64,000 nucleotides of DNA from assembly GCF_010727325.1 (NCBI RefSeq), contig NZ_AP022565.1, positions 5,580,001 through 5,644,000 of the forward strand, given 5' to 3'. This document shows, piece by piece, positions 39,886 to 50,800 of this stretch (positions are counted from its first letter, which is position 1; every line of letters starts with the position of its first letter). Below the pieces are notes generated by a model, which was not told where the DNA came from, did no database searches, and saw only the letters and a list, made by a program, of their open reading frames with translations. The DNA comes from Mycolicibacterium alvei (GTDB taxonomy: Bacteria; Actinomycetota; Actinomycetes; Mycobacteriales; Mycobacteriaceae). Position numbers and translations under genes: made by a program.

Positions 39886-41841
39886 TCACCGGCGGTTGCG
39901 GGTGAGCTCGCTGAGCATCGCGTTGTAGGCGTCGAGTTCGTCGTCGTAGCCGCGATCACTGTGGCGGTCCTCCCGCGCTCCGGTTCGGCGGTCCTGGCGC
40001 GCCCATTGGGCCACCAGGGCAACCACCACGATGATCACCGGCAGCTCGCTCGAACCCCACGCGATGGCGCCGCCCAGGTGTTGGTCATCCGAAATGCTCT
40101 GCAACCAGGGCAGATTGACGGACCGGTAGAAGGTCTCGCCCAGGGGTGACGTCATCGTCATGGTGGCGATGCCGAAGAAGGCATGGAACGGCATGACGGC
40201 GAACAGGAGCCCGAGCCGCCCCAGGAAGGGGAGTCGCCGCGGGCCGGGGTCGATGCCGATGATGCCCCAGTAATACAGGTAGCCGGTCAGCAGGAAATGC
40301 ACGCTCATGAACTCGTGGCCCCAGTGATACCGGATCAGGGTGTCGAACAAGGGGGTGAAGTAGACGAGGTACAAGGACCCGACGAACAGGAGGAACGCCG
40401 TCACCGGGTGCGACAGGAATCGCGTCACCGGGGCGTGCACGAACCACACCAGCCATTCGCGGGGCCCGGGCGCCTCACCTTTCGGTGCGGCGGGCAGTAC
40501 CCGCAACGCGAGAGTGACCGGTGCGCCCAGTACCAGGAGCACCGGGACGAACATGTTCAGCGCCATGTGCTCACCCATGTGGACGCTGAACATCGCCGAT
40601 CCGTAGGCACGCACTCCGGAACTCGTGGTGATCAACAGCGCTGCGCAACCCAGGGACCAGGCGATCGTGCGACCCACCGGCCAGTGGTCGCCGCGTCGCC
40701 GCAGCAGAATCGCGGCGAGGAGATAGCCGAGTGCGAGCACGATGGCTGCCGTCCCGATCAGCGGGTCGAACCGCCACACCGTCATCAGGCTGACCACATT
40801 CGGGGGTGCATCGAGCTGATAGCCCAAAAAGATGTCCCACGTTGAGAACTCGTGGACGGTGAATCGTGGCGGCACACTGCTCGCGGCGAGCGCCACCGCG
40901 GCGGTGACGACGATCATCGCGGCCGCAGACACGGTGTCCACAAGCCGTGACGGGGTGCGGCGGGTCAGCAGAAGTGCGCCGTCGCCGACCCACACCAGCG
41001 CCAGCAGCGCCCCGGCGACCACCACGGCCCGCCCGTAGGCCGAACCCAGGATCGGCAACCCGCCCAACATCAGCGTGGCCAGAACGGCGCCGTAGACGAG
41101 GGTGACCGCTCCGCAGGCCAACTGCAGCACCTGGACCCGGCGTCGAACCACGACGTCCGGCAATCCAGTGGAGACGATCTTCGTTCCGGCCCATACCGCG
41201 ACCGTCACGGAGAAGACGAGCACCGCGCTCGTGGCGATGTCATGGTCCGGGCCCTGCCCGGCATTGCCCGTCACCGGTACTGCCACCACTCCGATCAATG
41301 CCGGCAGCAGGGCCAGACAATGTCCGATCCAGCGGAGAGTGAAACGCACGCCGACGGCCAGCACCAGTGCGCACATCGCCGCCACGCACCACCCGCGGGC
41401 GACCTCTGAGGCCGCGATGGCGCTGCCGAGGCCGGGACCGGAGATGAGCCGGCCGACGGAAATTCCCGCGTCGGCGGACGCCGAGACGACGATCATCGCG
41501 GTGGCGCAGCAGGCCCAGATCGCGGCGACACGTTCGACGAGCAGATGCGCCGGAAACGATGCCGCGTCGATTCGCCCGTCGTCGCGCGGTGTCGCGGTCA
41601 TCACAATCCAGACCAGTGCTCCGGCGCACACCGCACCGGCCAGGGTGGCGGCCCAGTGCCCGAGCAACCTAGCTGCGCTGGTGACTGTTCCCGGGTCAGC
41701 GATCCCCGCTGCCGCCAGCCGCTGCGCGCCCAACTGCAATGCACACAGGAACAGCACCGCAGTGCACCCTGCGACGGTGGCAATCAACATCAGGCGTGCC
41801 CGCCGCACACTGGCGGCAACGGGCATACGCATACGCGCCAT
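39886..41841 (-). CDS. CopD-CtaG fusion membrane protein (copper import/cytochrome oxidase assembly)
   Basis: A 651-residue polytopic protein with about fifteen hydrophobic segments. The N-terminal half resembles CopD copper-resistance proteins and the C-terminal half the caa3-type CtaG family, with SVHMGEHMALNMF, HPVTAFLLFVGSLYLVYFTPLF (in parts), HWGHEFMSVHFLLTGYLYYW and FHAFFGI, rich in His and Met that could bind copper. It is the Rv0102 type, which in M. tuberculosis directly follows nrp. A role in moving copper to cytochrome oxidase is inferred. It is read in the opposite direction to the INLP operon here. Confidence 0.85.
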   Translation of the reverse strand: MARMRMPVAASVRRARLMLIATVAGCTAVLFLCALQLGAQRLAAAGIADPGTVTSAARLLGHWAATLAGAVCAGALVWIVMTATPRDDGRIDAASFPAHLLVERVAAIWACCATAMIVVSASADAGISVGRLISGPGLGSAIAASEVARGWCVAAMCALVLAVGVRFTLRWIGHCLALLPALIGVVAVPVTGNAGQGPDHDIATSAVLVFSVTVAVWAGTKIVSTGLPDVVVRRRVQVLQLACGAVTLVYGAVLATLMLGGLPILGSAYGRAVVVAGALLALVWVGDGALLLTRRTPSRLVDTVSAAAMIVVTAAVALAASSVPPRFTVHEFSTWDIFLGYQLDAPPNVVSLMTVWRFDPLIGTAAIVLALGYLLAAILLRRRGDHWPVGRTIAWSLGCAALLITTSSGVRAYGSAMFSVHMGEHMALNMFVPVLLVLGAPVTLALRVLPAAPKGEAPGPREWLVWFVHAPVTRFLSHPVTAFLLFVGSLYLVYFTPLFDTLIRYHWGHEFMSVHFLLTGYLYYWGIIGIDPGPRRLPFLGRLGLLFAVMPFHAFFGIATMTMTSPLGETFYRSVNLPWLQSISDDQHLGGAIAWGSSELPVIIVVVALVAQWARQDRRTGAREDRHSDRGYDDELDAYNAMLSELTRNRR

Positions 41842-41894
41842 AGTCGGACCGGCCTTCCGCCGCGGAAATAAACCAACGTCGCGGCACCGCGATT

Positions 41895-41913
41895 CTACGA
41901 CAACGCGTCGTAG
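41895..41913. promoter_or_regulatory. CTACGAC-n5-GTCGTAG inverted repeat
   Basis: Perfect 7-bp arms with a 5-bp spacer, 54 bp upstream of the CopD/CtaG start. The half-sites are of the TAC-x-AC kind seen for BlaI/CopY-type repressors, but no such gene is in the window. Candidate metal-responsive operator, by position and symmetry. Confidence 0.45.
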
Positions 41914-41943
41914 TGGTGTCGGGCCGGGAACCTCGGCACCGGA

Positions 41944-42669
41944 TCAGGCGGCGGGGTCATCTGCGGCGCGGAGATGCCGCCGGGTCGGCGCGACCGGGCC
42001 CGATTCGTCATCCTCGCCGTGTGCCTTGGGCGACGGGTCATGTGGGCGCTCGGTGCGCGCCGCCCACAATGCAACGACCGCGGCCAACGCCACCGGAACG
42101 TGGCTCAGGACCCGGACCGGGGTGACCTGCCCCGCCAGTGCATCCGACACCACGTAATAGGAGAGGAATCCGCAGTAGGTCACCAGCACACAGGCGAGAC
42201 CGGGTGCGATTCGCCGGCGGTACGCCATCGCAATCGTCGCGATTCCCAGGGCCGCCGACCACGCCGTGGACTCGTTCAGCAGGTGAGCCCCGCTGGCCGA
42301 GCCGTGATGCGCGGCAACCATCCCGAAATTGATGCCTGTCGCTTGCGCGATCGCCAATCCCACCTGGGCCACCCCGATGACGAGGATTGCGATGGTCAGC
42401 AGGTGGGGCCTCAGCCGTTGCCACAGCCCACTCGCGGCGCCTGTCCCGTGGTTCGGGCGTCCGCTCACCGTGCCGATCAGCCCGGTGTTGGCCAGGTCGC
42501 GCAATTGCCGGGCCTGAATTTCGGCCCGGTCATACCAGGTGGCGCACTCCTGGCAGTCACGCACATGCTCATCGACGCGAGCAGAGGGGACCGGCTCACG
42601 CTCCCCATCAAGGCGCGCCGAAAGCGCCTCTCGTGCCACCACGCAGTCCACCGGGTCATTGTCCCGCAT
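41944..42669 (-). CDS. Zinc-finger (ZAS-type) anti-sigma-like membrane protein
   Basis: A 241-residue protein. The N-terminal 50 residues carry a zinc-associated anti-sigma motif, His35-x3-Cys39-x2-Cys42 (EHVRDCQECATWY), with an extra Cys9. Five or so hydrophobic segments follow (from about 88), and the C terminus is charged. It resembles the Rv0093c type of mycobacterial membrane protein, which also lies near the INLP locus. It is a candidate membrane anti-sigma factor for the SigC-like protein 5 kb away, but it is not adjacent to it. The ATG at 42669 follows prpR by 57 bp. Confidence 0.75.
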   Translation of the reverse strand: MRDNDPVDCVVAREALSARLDGEREPVPSARVDEHVRDCQECATWYDRAEIQARQLRDLANTGLIGTVSGRPNHGTGAASGLWQRLRPHLLTIAILVIGVAQVGLAIAQATGINFGMVAAHHGSASGAHLLNESTAWSAALGIATIAMAYRRRIAPGLACVLVTYCGFLSYYVVSDALAGQVTPVRVLSHVPVALAAVVALWAARTERPHDPSPKAHGEDDESGPVAPTRRHLRAADDPAA

Positions 42670-42726
42670 TCACCTCGGGGATTGCACACCTGCTCGGCTC
42701 GGCGGCCCGAACATCGACAACGCTGG

Positions 42727-44148
42727 TCACACGGTCGGTGAGTAGGGGAGATTGCTGCTGGTCTGCGGGTCGACATGGACCGGTCTGCCCACATAGGGGA
42801 AAGCCCGTTGCGGGCACGCCGGCCGGTCACAGATCCGGCAGCCCGCCCCGATGGGGACGGTGGCCTCAGGGTCGCTGAGGTCGATACCCGCCGAGTAGAC
42901 GAGTTTGTCCGCGTGGGCGAGGTCGCATCCCAACCCGATGGCGAAATTCTTGGGCGTCCCCAGGTACCTGCTCGGTGCCGATCCCGAGGTCCTCGCGATC
43001 CAGAAATAGCTCCGGCCGTCCGGCATCTGAGCGACCTGGGTCGAGAACTCCCCGGGACGGGAGAACGCCTGGTGCACCACCCATAGCGGACAGTTCCCGC
43101 CTACCCTTGAGAAGTGAAAGGCTGTGGCGGACTGACGCTTCGAGATGTTTCCCGCGCTGTCGGTGCGGACGAAGATGAACGGTACGCCGCGCGCATCGGG
43201 CCGCTGCAGTGTCGACAGCCGATGGCAGATCGTTTCGAATCCCATCTCGAAACGTCGGGCCAGCTGGTCGATGTCGTAGCGTAGGTCCTCGGCTGCGGCC
43301 AGGAACATCCGGTAGGGGAGCAGTAACGCGCCGGCGAAGTAGTTGGCCAGCCCGATTCGGGCGACATCCCTTGCCTCTGTGCTCAATTGGTCATCCGTGG
43401 CGACGATGGAATTGATCAGCCCGGAATGCAGCAACAGTGCGATCTGGGTGGCGAGCTGGAATGCGCGCTGGCCGGGCAACAGCCACCGCGCCACATGGAG
43501 CGTGCCGACCTCGGGCTGGTATCGCCGCTTCACGCTGGAACCCAGCACATCGCCGTCATCCACGATCACCGAGATGCCGAACTCGCCTGACAGCAAGTCG
43601 GCCAATTGTCGGTCGAGACCTCCGATCTGGAGGTGATGGCGGGTGAACAGATCCTCGGCGGCCCGGTCGAGTGCGTCGATGTAGTTGCGGCGGTCATAGA
43701 AGAAATCGCGCACTTCTTCGAAAGGCATCGGCTGTTGCGTACCGGTCTGCGCGTCCAAGTTGGCCCGCCCGTGAACCGCCTCCAGCTCGGCGGTGGCATC
43801 GTGCAACCGGCGGTGCATGGTCACCATGGTTTGGCCCACCTCGGGCATGCGGGCGACGAGCTCCTCGATCTGCGCGGCGGTGGCCGGGCTGTCGACCAGA
43901 ATCTCGCGCAGGTCCGACACCAGCCGGGCGTCGGCATCGGGGGTGAAGTACTGCGTCGGCAGGTCGAAGCGATCGGCCAGAGCCAGCAGCACCGGGACCG
44001 TGATCGGTCGCTGGTCGTTCTCGAGTTGGTTGACGTAGCTGGTCGACAGGCCCAACGCGCGCGCCAGCGCGACCTGCGTGAGGCCTTTCTCATCGCGTAG
44101 CCGTCGCAGACGGGCGCCGGCGAATGTTTTCGTCACCGTCGGCGACAC
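42727..44148 (-). CDS. prpR: XRE-family regulator of the methylcitrate cycle
   Basis: A 473-residue regulator of the RamB/PrpR class. N-terminal HTH (about 8-62, LRRLRDEKGLTQVALARALGLSTSYVNQLE in two parts), then an IrrE-like/DUF955 part with a degenerate H-E-x-x-H region, and a C-terminal DUF2083 domain holding GLGC, GAGCRICDRPAC: the Cys residues that bind a 4Fe-4S cluster in M. tuberculosis PrpR. PrpR senses propionyl-CoA and activates prpDC. The GTG at 44148 is favoured for its family N terminus; an ATG at 44172 is possible. It diverges from prpD. Confidence 0.85.
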   Translation of the reverse strand: MSPTVTKTFAGARLRRLRDEKGLTQVALARALGLSTSYVNQLENDQRPITVPVLLALADRFDLPTQYFTPDADARLVSDLREILVDSPATAAQIEELVARMPEVGQTMVTMHRRLHDATAELEAVHGRANLDAQTGTQQPMPFEEVRDFFYDRRNYIDALDRAAEDLFTRHHLQIGGLDRQLADLLSGEFGISVIVDDGDVLGSSVKRRYQPEVGTLHVARWLLPGQRAFQLATQIALLLHSGLINSIVATDDQLSTEARDVARIGLANYFAGALLLPYRMFLAAAEDLRYDIDQLARRFEMGFETICHRLSTLQRPDARGVPFIFVRTDSAGNISKRQSATAFHFSRVGGNCPLWVVHQAFSRPGEFSTQVAQMPDGRSYFWIARTSGSAPSRYLGTPKNFAIGLGCDLAHADKLVYSAGIDLSDPEATVPIGAGCRICDRPACPQRAFPYVGRPVHVDPQTSSNLPYSPTV

Positions 44149-44209
44149 TACGCCGATCGGCTTCCACAACATTCGCAAAAATGTCTGGACACAGGACACA
44201 AAAATACGC

Positions 44210-44235
44210 ATTTACAGGTACTTCCGCTGGTAAAT
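44210..44235. promoter_or_regulatory. ATTTAC...GTAAAT inverted repeat between prpR and prpD
   Basis: ATTTACAG at 44210-44217 and CTGGTAAAT at 44227-44235 form an imperfect dyad 22 bp before the prpD start in an AT-rich divergent gap. Another element, CGCAAAAATG near 44175, resembles RamB-type TTTGCAAA sites. Candidate PrpR operator. Confidence 0.4.
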
Positions 44236-44257
44236 CGACCTGCGTACCGTGCGGAAC

Positions 44258-45763
44258 ATGCTTGAACATGACGTCAAAACACGGCGCAGCGCCGAGGTCT
44301 TCCCGCGTAGTGAACACCTGGCTTGGAAGATCGCCGAGATCGCCGTCGACCCGGTGGCCGTACTGCCCGAGACCGAGGCGATGGTGATCAACCGCATCAT
44401 CGACAACGCCGCCGTCTCGGCCGCGTCGGTGATTCGCCGGCCGGTGACGGTCGCCCGCGCGCAGGCACTGGCGCACAAGACACCGCGGGGCGCAGGAGTG
44501 TTCGGCGTCGACGGCACGGTTTCGCCCGAGTGGGCGGCCTGGGCCAACGGCGTCGCAGTTCGGGAGCTGGATTTTCACGACACCTTCCTGGCCGCCGAAT
44601 ACTCGCATCCGGGCGACAACATCCCTGCGCTCGTCGCGGTGGCACAACAGCTCGGCGTGGGGGGTTCCGACCTGATCCGCGGCATCGCCACGGCCTACGA
44701 GGTACAGGTCGACCTGGTCAAGGGAATCTGCCTGCACGAGCACAAGATCGACCACGTCGCCCATCTGGGACCGTCGGTGGCTGCCGGGTTGGGCACCATG
44801 TTGCGGCTGGATCCCGAGATCATTTACGCCGCGATCGGTCAGGCGCTGCACCTGACCACCGCCACCCGGCAATCGCGCAAGGGCCTGATCTCCAGCTGGA
44901 AAGCCTTCGCACCGGCCTGGGCAGGCAAGGTCGCGATCGAAGCCGTCGACCGCGCGATGCGCGGCGAGGGTTCACCGGCGCCGATCTGGGAGGGCGAGGA
45001 CGGTGTCATCGCGTGGCTGCTCTCGGGACCGGAGCACACCTACCGCGTGCCGCTACCGGCTCCGGGTGAACCCAAGCGGGCCATCCTCGACACCTACACC
45101 AAGGAGCATTCGGCGGAGTACCAGAGCCAGGCCCCGATCGACCTGGCTCGCCGGATGCGTGGGCGGATCGGCGACCTGGACCAGATCGCCACCATCGTGC
45201 TGCACACCAGCCACCACACCCACGTCGTGATCGGCACCGGATCCAATGATCCTCAGAAGTTCGATCCCGACGCGTCCCGCGAAACGCTGGACCACTCGGT
45301 GATGTACATCTTCGCCGTCGCACTGCAGGACGGCACCTGGCATCACGAACGGTCCTATGCTCCCGAGCGCGCCCACCGGCCCGACACCATCGAACTGTGG
45401 CGCAAGATCAGCACCGTCGAGGACCCGGAGTGGACCCGGCGCTACCACTCCGATGATCCGGCGGAGAAAGCGTTCGGTGCCAAGGCAGTCATCACGCTCA
45501 AGAGCGGCGAGACGATCGTCGACGAGCTGGCCATCGCTGACGCGCACCCGCTTGGTGCCCGGCCCTTCGAACGTGCGCAGTACGTCGCCAAGTTCGCCGA
45601 ATTGGCCGAAGGTGTCGTGGAAGTCGAAGAGCAGCAACGGTTCCTGAGTGCGGTCGAGAACATTTCGGTGACCAAATCCGGCGGCCTCGGTGCACTCAAT
45701 GTGCGCGTCGACCCGCGGGTGCTGGACAAGGCGCCCACGGTGTCCTCCGGGATTTTCCGATGA
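44258..45763 (+). CDS. prpD: 2-Methylcitrate dehydratase
   Basis: A 501-residue MmgE/PrpD family enzyme that dehydrates 2-methylcitrate to cis-2-methylaconitate, detoxifying propionyl-CoA from odd-chain lipids, cholesterol and branched amino acids. Characteristic stretches are [48 protein letters not shown] and [15 protein letters not shown]. The ATG at 44258 gives a length close to M. tuberculosis PrpD; a GTG three codons earlier is in frame. First gene of prpDBC-pca. Confidence 0.94.
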   Translation: MLEHDVKTRRSAEVFPRSEHLAWKIAEIAVDPVAVLPETEAMVINRIIDNAAVSAASVIRRPVTVARAQALAHKTPRGAGVFGVDGTVSPEWAAWANGVAVRELDFHDTFLAAEYSHPGDNIPALVAVAQQLGVGGSDLIRGIATAYEVQVDLVKGICLHEHKIDHVAHLGPSVAAGLGTMLRLDPEIIYAAIGQALHLTTATRQSRKGLISSWKAFAPAWAGKVAIEAVDRAMRGEGSPAPIWEGEDGVIAWLLSGPEHTYRVPLPAPGEPKRAILDTYTKEHSAEYQSQAPIDLARRMRGRIGDLDQIATIVLHTSHHTHVVIGTGSNDPQKFDPDASRETLDHSVMYIFAVALQDGTWHHERSYAPERAHRPDTIELWRKISTVEDPEWTRRYHSDDPAEKAFGAKAVITLKSGETIVDELAIADAHPLGARPFERAQYVAKFAELAEGVVEVEEQQRFLSAVENISVTKSGGLGALNVRVDPRVLDKAPTVSSGIFR

Positions 45764-46677
45764 GCGGGTTGCTCGGCTCAGCCACCCCGGCATCCGAGAA
45801 GCGACGAAAGTTCCGCCGCGGGTTGGAGTCCGGTCGGCTCCTGCGCTTTCCCGGTGCGTTCTCTCCGCTGGTGGCCAAGCTCGTTGCCGAGATCGGCTTC
45901 GACGGCGTGTACGTCTCGGGCGCGGTCCTGTCAGCCGACCTGGGCTTGCCGGATATCGGGTTGACGACCCTGACCGAGGTGGTGGGCCGCGGCGGCCAGA
46001 TCGCCTCGGCCACCGACCTTCCGACGTTCATCGACGCCGACACCGGATTCGGCGAGCCGATGAGCGCCGCACGCACCGTGACGCTGCTCGAAGATGCCGG
46101 CTTGGCCGGATTGCACCTCGAGGACCAGGTGAATCCGAAGCGGTGCGGCCATCTCGACGGTAAGGCCGTGGTGGAGACCTCCGAGATGGTCAAGCGTCTG
46201 CGGGCTGCCGTTGCTGCGCGCAGAGATCCCAACTTCATCATCTGCGCCCGCACCGACGCCGCGGGTATCGAGGGGATTCCCGCGGCCATCGACCGGGCCA
46301 AGGCCTACGCCGACGCCGGCGCAGACCTGATCTTTACCGAGGCGCTGCACACCCCAGCCGATTTCGAGCAGTTCCGCGAGGCGGTCGGCGTGCCGCTGCT
46401 GGCCAACATGACCGAGTTCGGCAAGTCCGAACTTCTGACCGCGGGGCAGTTGTCCGAAATCGGCTACAACGCGGTGATCTACCCGGTGACGACCCTGCGC
46501 CTGGCGATGCACGCGGTCGAGGTCGGTCTACGCGAAATTTCATCGGCTGGAACGCAATCCGGCCTTGTGGATCAGATGCAGCACCGCAGCCGGCTCTACG
46601 AACTGCTGCGCTACACCGATTACAACCAGTTCGACTCCGATATCTACAACTTCTCGCTGCAAGGGGCGACGCAGTGA
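45760..46677 (+). CDS. prpB: 2-Methylisocitrate lyase
   Basis: A 305-residue TIM-barrel enzyme of the isocitrate lyase/PEP mutase family that cleaves 2-methylisocitrate to pyruvate and succinate. The catalytic KRCGH motif places Cys129; Mg ligands are in DADTGFGE (about 88-95) and HLEDQ. The ATG overlaps the prpD stop by 4 bp. M. tuberculosis lacks this gene and uses isocitrate lyase, so its presence supports a fast-growing or environmental mycobacterium. Confidence 0.94.
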   Translation: MSGLLGSATPASEKRRKFRRGLESGRLLRFPGAFSPLVAKLVAEIGFDGVYVSGAVLSADLGLPDIGLTTLTEVVGRGGQIASATDLPTFIDADTGFGEPMSAARTVTLLEDAGLAGLHLEDQVNPKRCGHLDGKAVVETSEMVKRLRAAVAARRDPNFIICARTDAAGIEGIPAAIDRAKAYADAGADLIFTEALHTPADFEQFREAVGVPLLANMTEFGKSELLTAGQLSEIGYNAVIYPVTTLRLAMHAVEVGLREISSAGTQSGLVDQMQHRSRLYELLRYTDYNQFDSDIYNFSLQGATQ

Positions 46678-47810
46678 CCATTACTGCCAACGGCACCGCC
46701 GACACACCGAAGATCTACAAAGGTCTGGCCGGGGTGGTGGTCGACACCACTGCCATCTCCAAGGTCGTGCCGGAAACCAACACCCTGACCTACCGGGGGT
46801 ACCCGGTGCAGGACCTGGCCGCCCACTGCGGCTTCGAGCAGGTGGCCTACCTGTTGTGGCACGGCGAACTGCCGACCGATCAGGAACTGGCATTGTTCAC
46901 CCAGCGGGAGCGGGCCTCGCGCCGCATCGACCGCTCGATGCAGTCCCTGCTGGCCAAGCTGCCGGACAACTGCCATCCGATGGATGTGGTGCGTACCGCG
47001 ATCAGCTACCTGGGCGCCGAGGATCCGGAAGAGGACGACAGCAGCCCCTCGGCCAACTTCGACAAGTCGTTGCGGATGTTCGCGGTGCTGCCCACCATCG
47101 TCGCAGCCGATATGCGCCGGCGTCGCGGGCTGGAACCGATTGCCCCGCACAGCCACATGGGGTATTCGGAGAACTTTCTCAACATGTGTTTCGGTGCGGT
47201 GCCGGACCCGGTGATCGTCAACGCTTTCGAGCGGTCGATGGTCCTCTACGCCGAGCACAGCTTCAACGCGTCCACCTTCGCCGCCCGCGTGGTCACCTCG
47301 ACCCAGTCCGATATCTACAGTGCGGTCACGGCCGCGATCGGCGCCTTGAAGGGCTCGCTGCACGGCGGCGCCAACGAGGCCGTGATGCACGACATGCTCG
47401 AGATCGGCTCGGCCGACCGTGCTGCGGAATGGCTGCACGGCAAGCTGTCCCGCAAGGACAAGGTGATGGGATTCGGCCATCGGGTCTACAAGAACGGTGA
47501 CTCCCGGGTGCCCACGATGAAAGCTGCCTTGCAGGACGTCGCGGAGGCGCGGGACGGTCAGCGCTGGATGGACATCTATAACGTGCTGGAAAGTGCGATG
47601 TTCGCGGCCACCAAGATCAAGCCGAACCTCGACTTCCCGACCGGTCCGGCCTACTACCTGATGGGCTTCGACATCCCCAGCTTCACACCGCTTTTCGTGA
47701 TGAGCCGGATCACCGGCTGGACTGCGCACATCATGGAGCAGGCCGCGTCGAACGCACTCATCCGTCCGCTCAGTGACTACAGCGGACTGCCGCAGCGCGC
47801 GCTCTCGTGA
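46674..47810 (+). CDS. prpC: 2-Methylcitrate synthase
   Basis: A 378-residue citrate synthase-family enzyme condensing propionyl-CoA with oxaloacetate. Active-site regions are SLHGGANE (His near 229), MGFGHRVYKNGDSR (His near 268) and the C-terminal DNPLIRP-like ASNALIRPLSDYSG. Length fits methylcitrate synthase rather than the longer GltA. GTG at 46674 overlaps prpB by 4 bp, and its stop overlaps the carboxylase gene by 4 bp. Confidence 0.93.
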   Translation: MTITANGTADTPKIYKGLAGVVVDTTAISKVVPETNTLTYRGYPVQDLAAHCGFEQVAYLLWHGELPTDQELALFTQRERASRRIDRSMQSLLAKLPDNCHPMDVVRTAISYLGAEDPEEDDSSPSANFDKSLRMFAVLPTIVAADMRRRRGLEPIAPHSHMGYSENFLNMCFGAVPDPVIVNAFERSMVLYAEHSFNASTFAARVVTSTQSDIYSAVTAAIGALKGSLHGGANEAVMHDMLEIGSADRAAEWLHGKLSRKDKVMGFGHRVYKNGDSRVPTMKAALQDVAEARDGQRWMDIYNVLESAMFAATKIKPNLDFPTGPAYYLMGFDIPSFTPLFVMSRITGWTAHIMEQAASNALIRPLSDYSGLPQRALS

Positions 47811-50800
47811 TCTCCAAGGTTCTGGTCGCCAATCGTGGCGAGATCGCGATCCGTGCGTTCCGCGCTGCTTATGAGATGGGCATTGCGACGGTGGCGGTGT
47901 ATCCGTACGAGGATCGCAATTCGTTGCACCGCCTGAAAGCCGACGAGTCGTATCAGATCGGTGAGATCGGTCATCCGGTGCGGGCGTATCTGTCGGTAGA
48001 CGAGATTATTCGGGTGGCTCGGCATTCGGGTGCTGATGCGGTGTATCCGGGTTATGGGTTTCTGTCGGAGAATCCGGAGCTGGCCGCCGCGTGTGCGGAG
48101 GCCGGGATCACCTTTGTGGGGCCTTCGGCCCAGGTGCTGGAGTTGACCGGCAACAAGGCGCGGGCGATCGATGCGGCTCGCGCCGCGGGCCTGCCGGTAC
48201 TGGCGTCTTCAGAGCCATCCGCCTCGGTAGCTGAGTTGGTCACCGCGGCGCGGGATATGGCGTTCCCAGTGTTCGTCAAGGCCGTGGCCGGTGGCGGCGG
48301 CCGCGGCATGCGCCGGGTTGCTCATCCGGATGCGCTGCCCGAGGCCATCGAAGCCGCCTCCCGCGAGGCCGAATCAGCATTCGGCGACCCGACCGTGTTC
48401 CTGGAGCAGGCGGTCATCAATCCGCGGCATATCGAGGTGCAGATCCTGGCCGACACCGACGGCAACGTGATCCATCTCTACGAGCGGGATTGCAGCGTCC
48501 AGCGGCGGCACCAGAAGGTGATCGAGCTGGCACCGGCCCCGAATTTGGATCCGGTTCTGCGGGACCGGATTTGTGCCGATGCAGTGGCGTTCGCGCGTGA
48601 GATCGGGTATTCGTGCGCCGGAACGGTGGAGTTCCTGCTCGACGAGCGTGGGCGTCACGTGTTCATCGAAATGAACCCGCGCATCCAGGTGGAGCACACG
48701 GTGACCGAGGAGATCACCGATGTCGACCTGGTGTCGAGTCAGTTGCGTATCGCCGGTGGCCAGACACTGGCGGAACTGGGTCTCCGTCAGGAGGAGATCA
48801 CACCTCGCGGCGCGGCCCTGCAGTGCCGGATCACCACCGAGGACCCGGCCAATGGTTTCCGTCCCGATACCGGTCGGATCACCGGCTATCGCTCGCCCGG
48901 CGGTTCGGGCGTACGTCTGGACGGCGGAACCCATGTCGGCGCCGAGGTTTCGGCGCATTTCGATTCGATGCTGGTGAAGCTGACCTGCCGCGGCCGCGAC
49001 TTCGGTCTGGCGGTGCGCCGGGCCCGTCGCGCCGTGGCCGAATTCCGCATCCGCGGCGTCTCGACGAACATTCCCTTCCTGCAGGCCGTCCTGGATGACG
49101 ATGATTTCGCCGCCGGACGGGTCACCACCTCGTTCATCGACGAACGCCCGGAGCTGTTGACGGCGCACACCCCAGCAGACCGCGGCACTCGCATCCTGAA
49201 CTACTTGGCTGACGTGACGGTGAACAAGCCCCACGGACAGCGACCCTGCGCGGTGTATCCGCACGACAAGCTCCCGCGTCTAAACCTCACTGTCGCACCG
49301 GTGCCAGGCTCACGACAAAAACTGATCGAACTGGGCCCCGAGGACTTTTCGTCCTGGCTGCGGGATTCACCCTCAGTGGCCGTGACCGACACCACGTTTC
49401 GTGATGCGCATCAGTCGTTGCTGGCCACCCGGGTGCGCTCGAGCGGGCTGCTGGCAGTCGCCCCGTATGTGGCACGGATGATGCCGCAGTTGTTGTCCAT
49501 CGAGTGTTGGGGTGGGGCGACATACGATGTGGCGCTTCGGTTCTTGAAGGAGGATCCGTGGGAGCGGTTGGCCGCCCTGCGGGAAGCCGTGCCCAACATC
49601 TGTCTGCAGATGCTGCTGCGGGGGCGCAACACGGTGGGGTATACGCCGTATCCGGAATTGGTGACGTCGGCGTTCGTCGACGAGGCGACCCGAACCGGCA
49701 TCGATATCTTCCGGATCTTCGATGCGCTCAACAACGTCGAGTCGATGCGTCCGGCGATCGATGCGGTGCGCGAGACCGGTACGGCGATCGCCGAGGTGGC
49801 GATGTCCTACACCGGGGATCTCAGTGACCCGAGCGAGAACCTGTACACGCTGGACTACTACCTGAAGCTGGCCGAACAGATCGTCGATGCCGGTGCGCAT
49901 GTGCTGGCGATCAAGGACATGGCGGGGTTGTTGCGTCCGCATTCTGCGCATCTGTTGGTGAGTGCCCTGCGGTCGCGCTTCGATCTGCCGGTGCATGTGC
50001 ACACCCATGACACTCCGGGTGGGCAGTTGGCGACGTATCTGGCGGCCTGGCAGGCCGGAGCCAGTGCGGTGGACGGCGCGGCCGCGCCGTTGGCGGGCAC
50101 GACGAGTCAGCCGGCGTTGTCCTCGATCGTGGCCGCGGCCGCGCACACGTCGTTCGATACCGGGTTGTCGCTGGGTGCGGTCTGCGATCTGGAGCCCTAC
50201 TGGGAGGCGCTGCGCAAGGTGTACGCGCCGTTCGAGTCCGGGTTGCCGGCACCCACGGGTCGTGTCTACACGCACGAGATTCCCGGTGGGCAGCTGAGCA
50301 ATCTGCGGCAGCAGGCCATCGCGCTGGGGCTGGGGGATCGGTTCGAGGAGATCGAGATCGCGTACTCCGCGGCCGACCGGGTGCTGGGCCGGTTGGTGAA
50401 GGTGACCCCGTCGAGCAAGGTGGTCGGGGACCTGGCGTTGTCTCTGGTGGGTACCGGGGCCAGCGCACAGGAGTTCGCCGCAGATCCGGCGCGCTATGAC
50501 ATTCCGGACAGCGTGATCGGGTTCCTGCGGGGTGAGCTCGGAGATCCTCCGGGTGGGTGGCCGGAACCGTTGCGCACCAGGGCGTTAGAAGGCCGAGGTC
50601 CGGCCAGGCCGATCGAGGTGCTCTCTGCTGAGGATGAGGAGTTGTTGGCCGCGCCGGGACCCAAGCGTCAGGCGGCGTTGAACCGGTTGCTGTTCCCCGC
50701 GCCGACCAAGGAGTTCGAGGCGCACCGCGAAACCTACGGTGACACCTCGCGGCTGAGCGCGAACCAGTTCTTCTACGGCCTGCGCCGGGGTGAGGAACAC

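Noticed and set aside
39987..40845. Plus-strand frames opposite the CopD/CtaG gene
   Set aside because: Antisense shadows with biased composition and no start-site support.
41842..41943. ECF promoter in front of CopD/CtaG
   Set aside because: No GGGAAC/CGAC pair is present on the minus strand here; the plus-strand GGGAACC near 41936 faces away from the gene.
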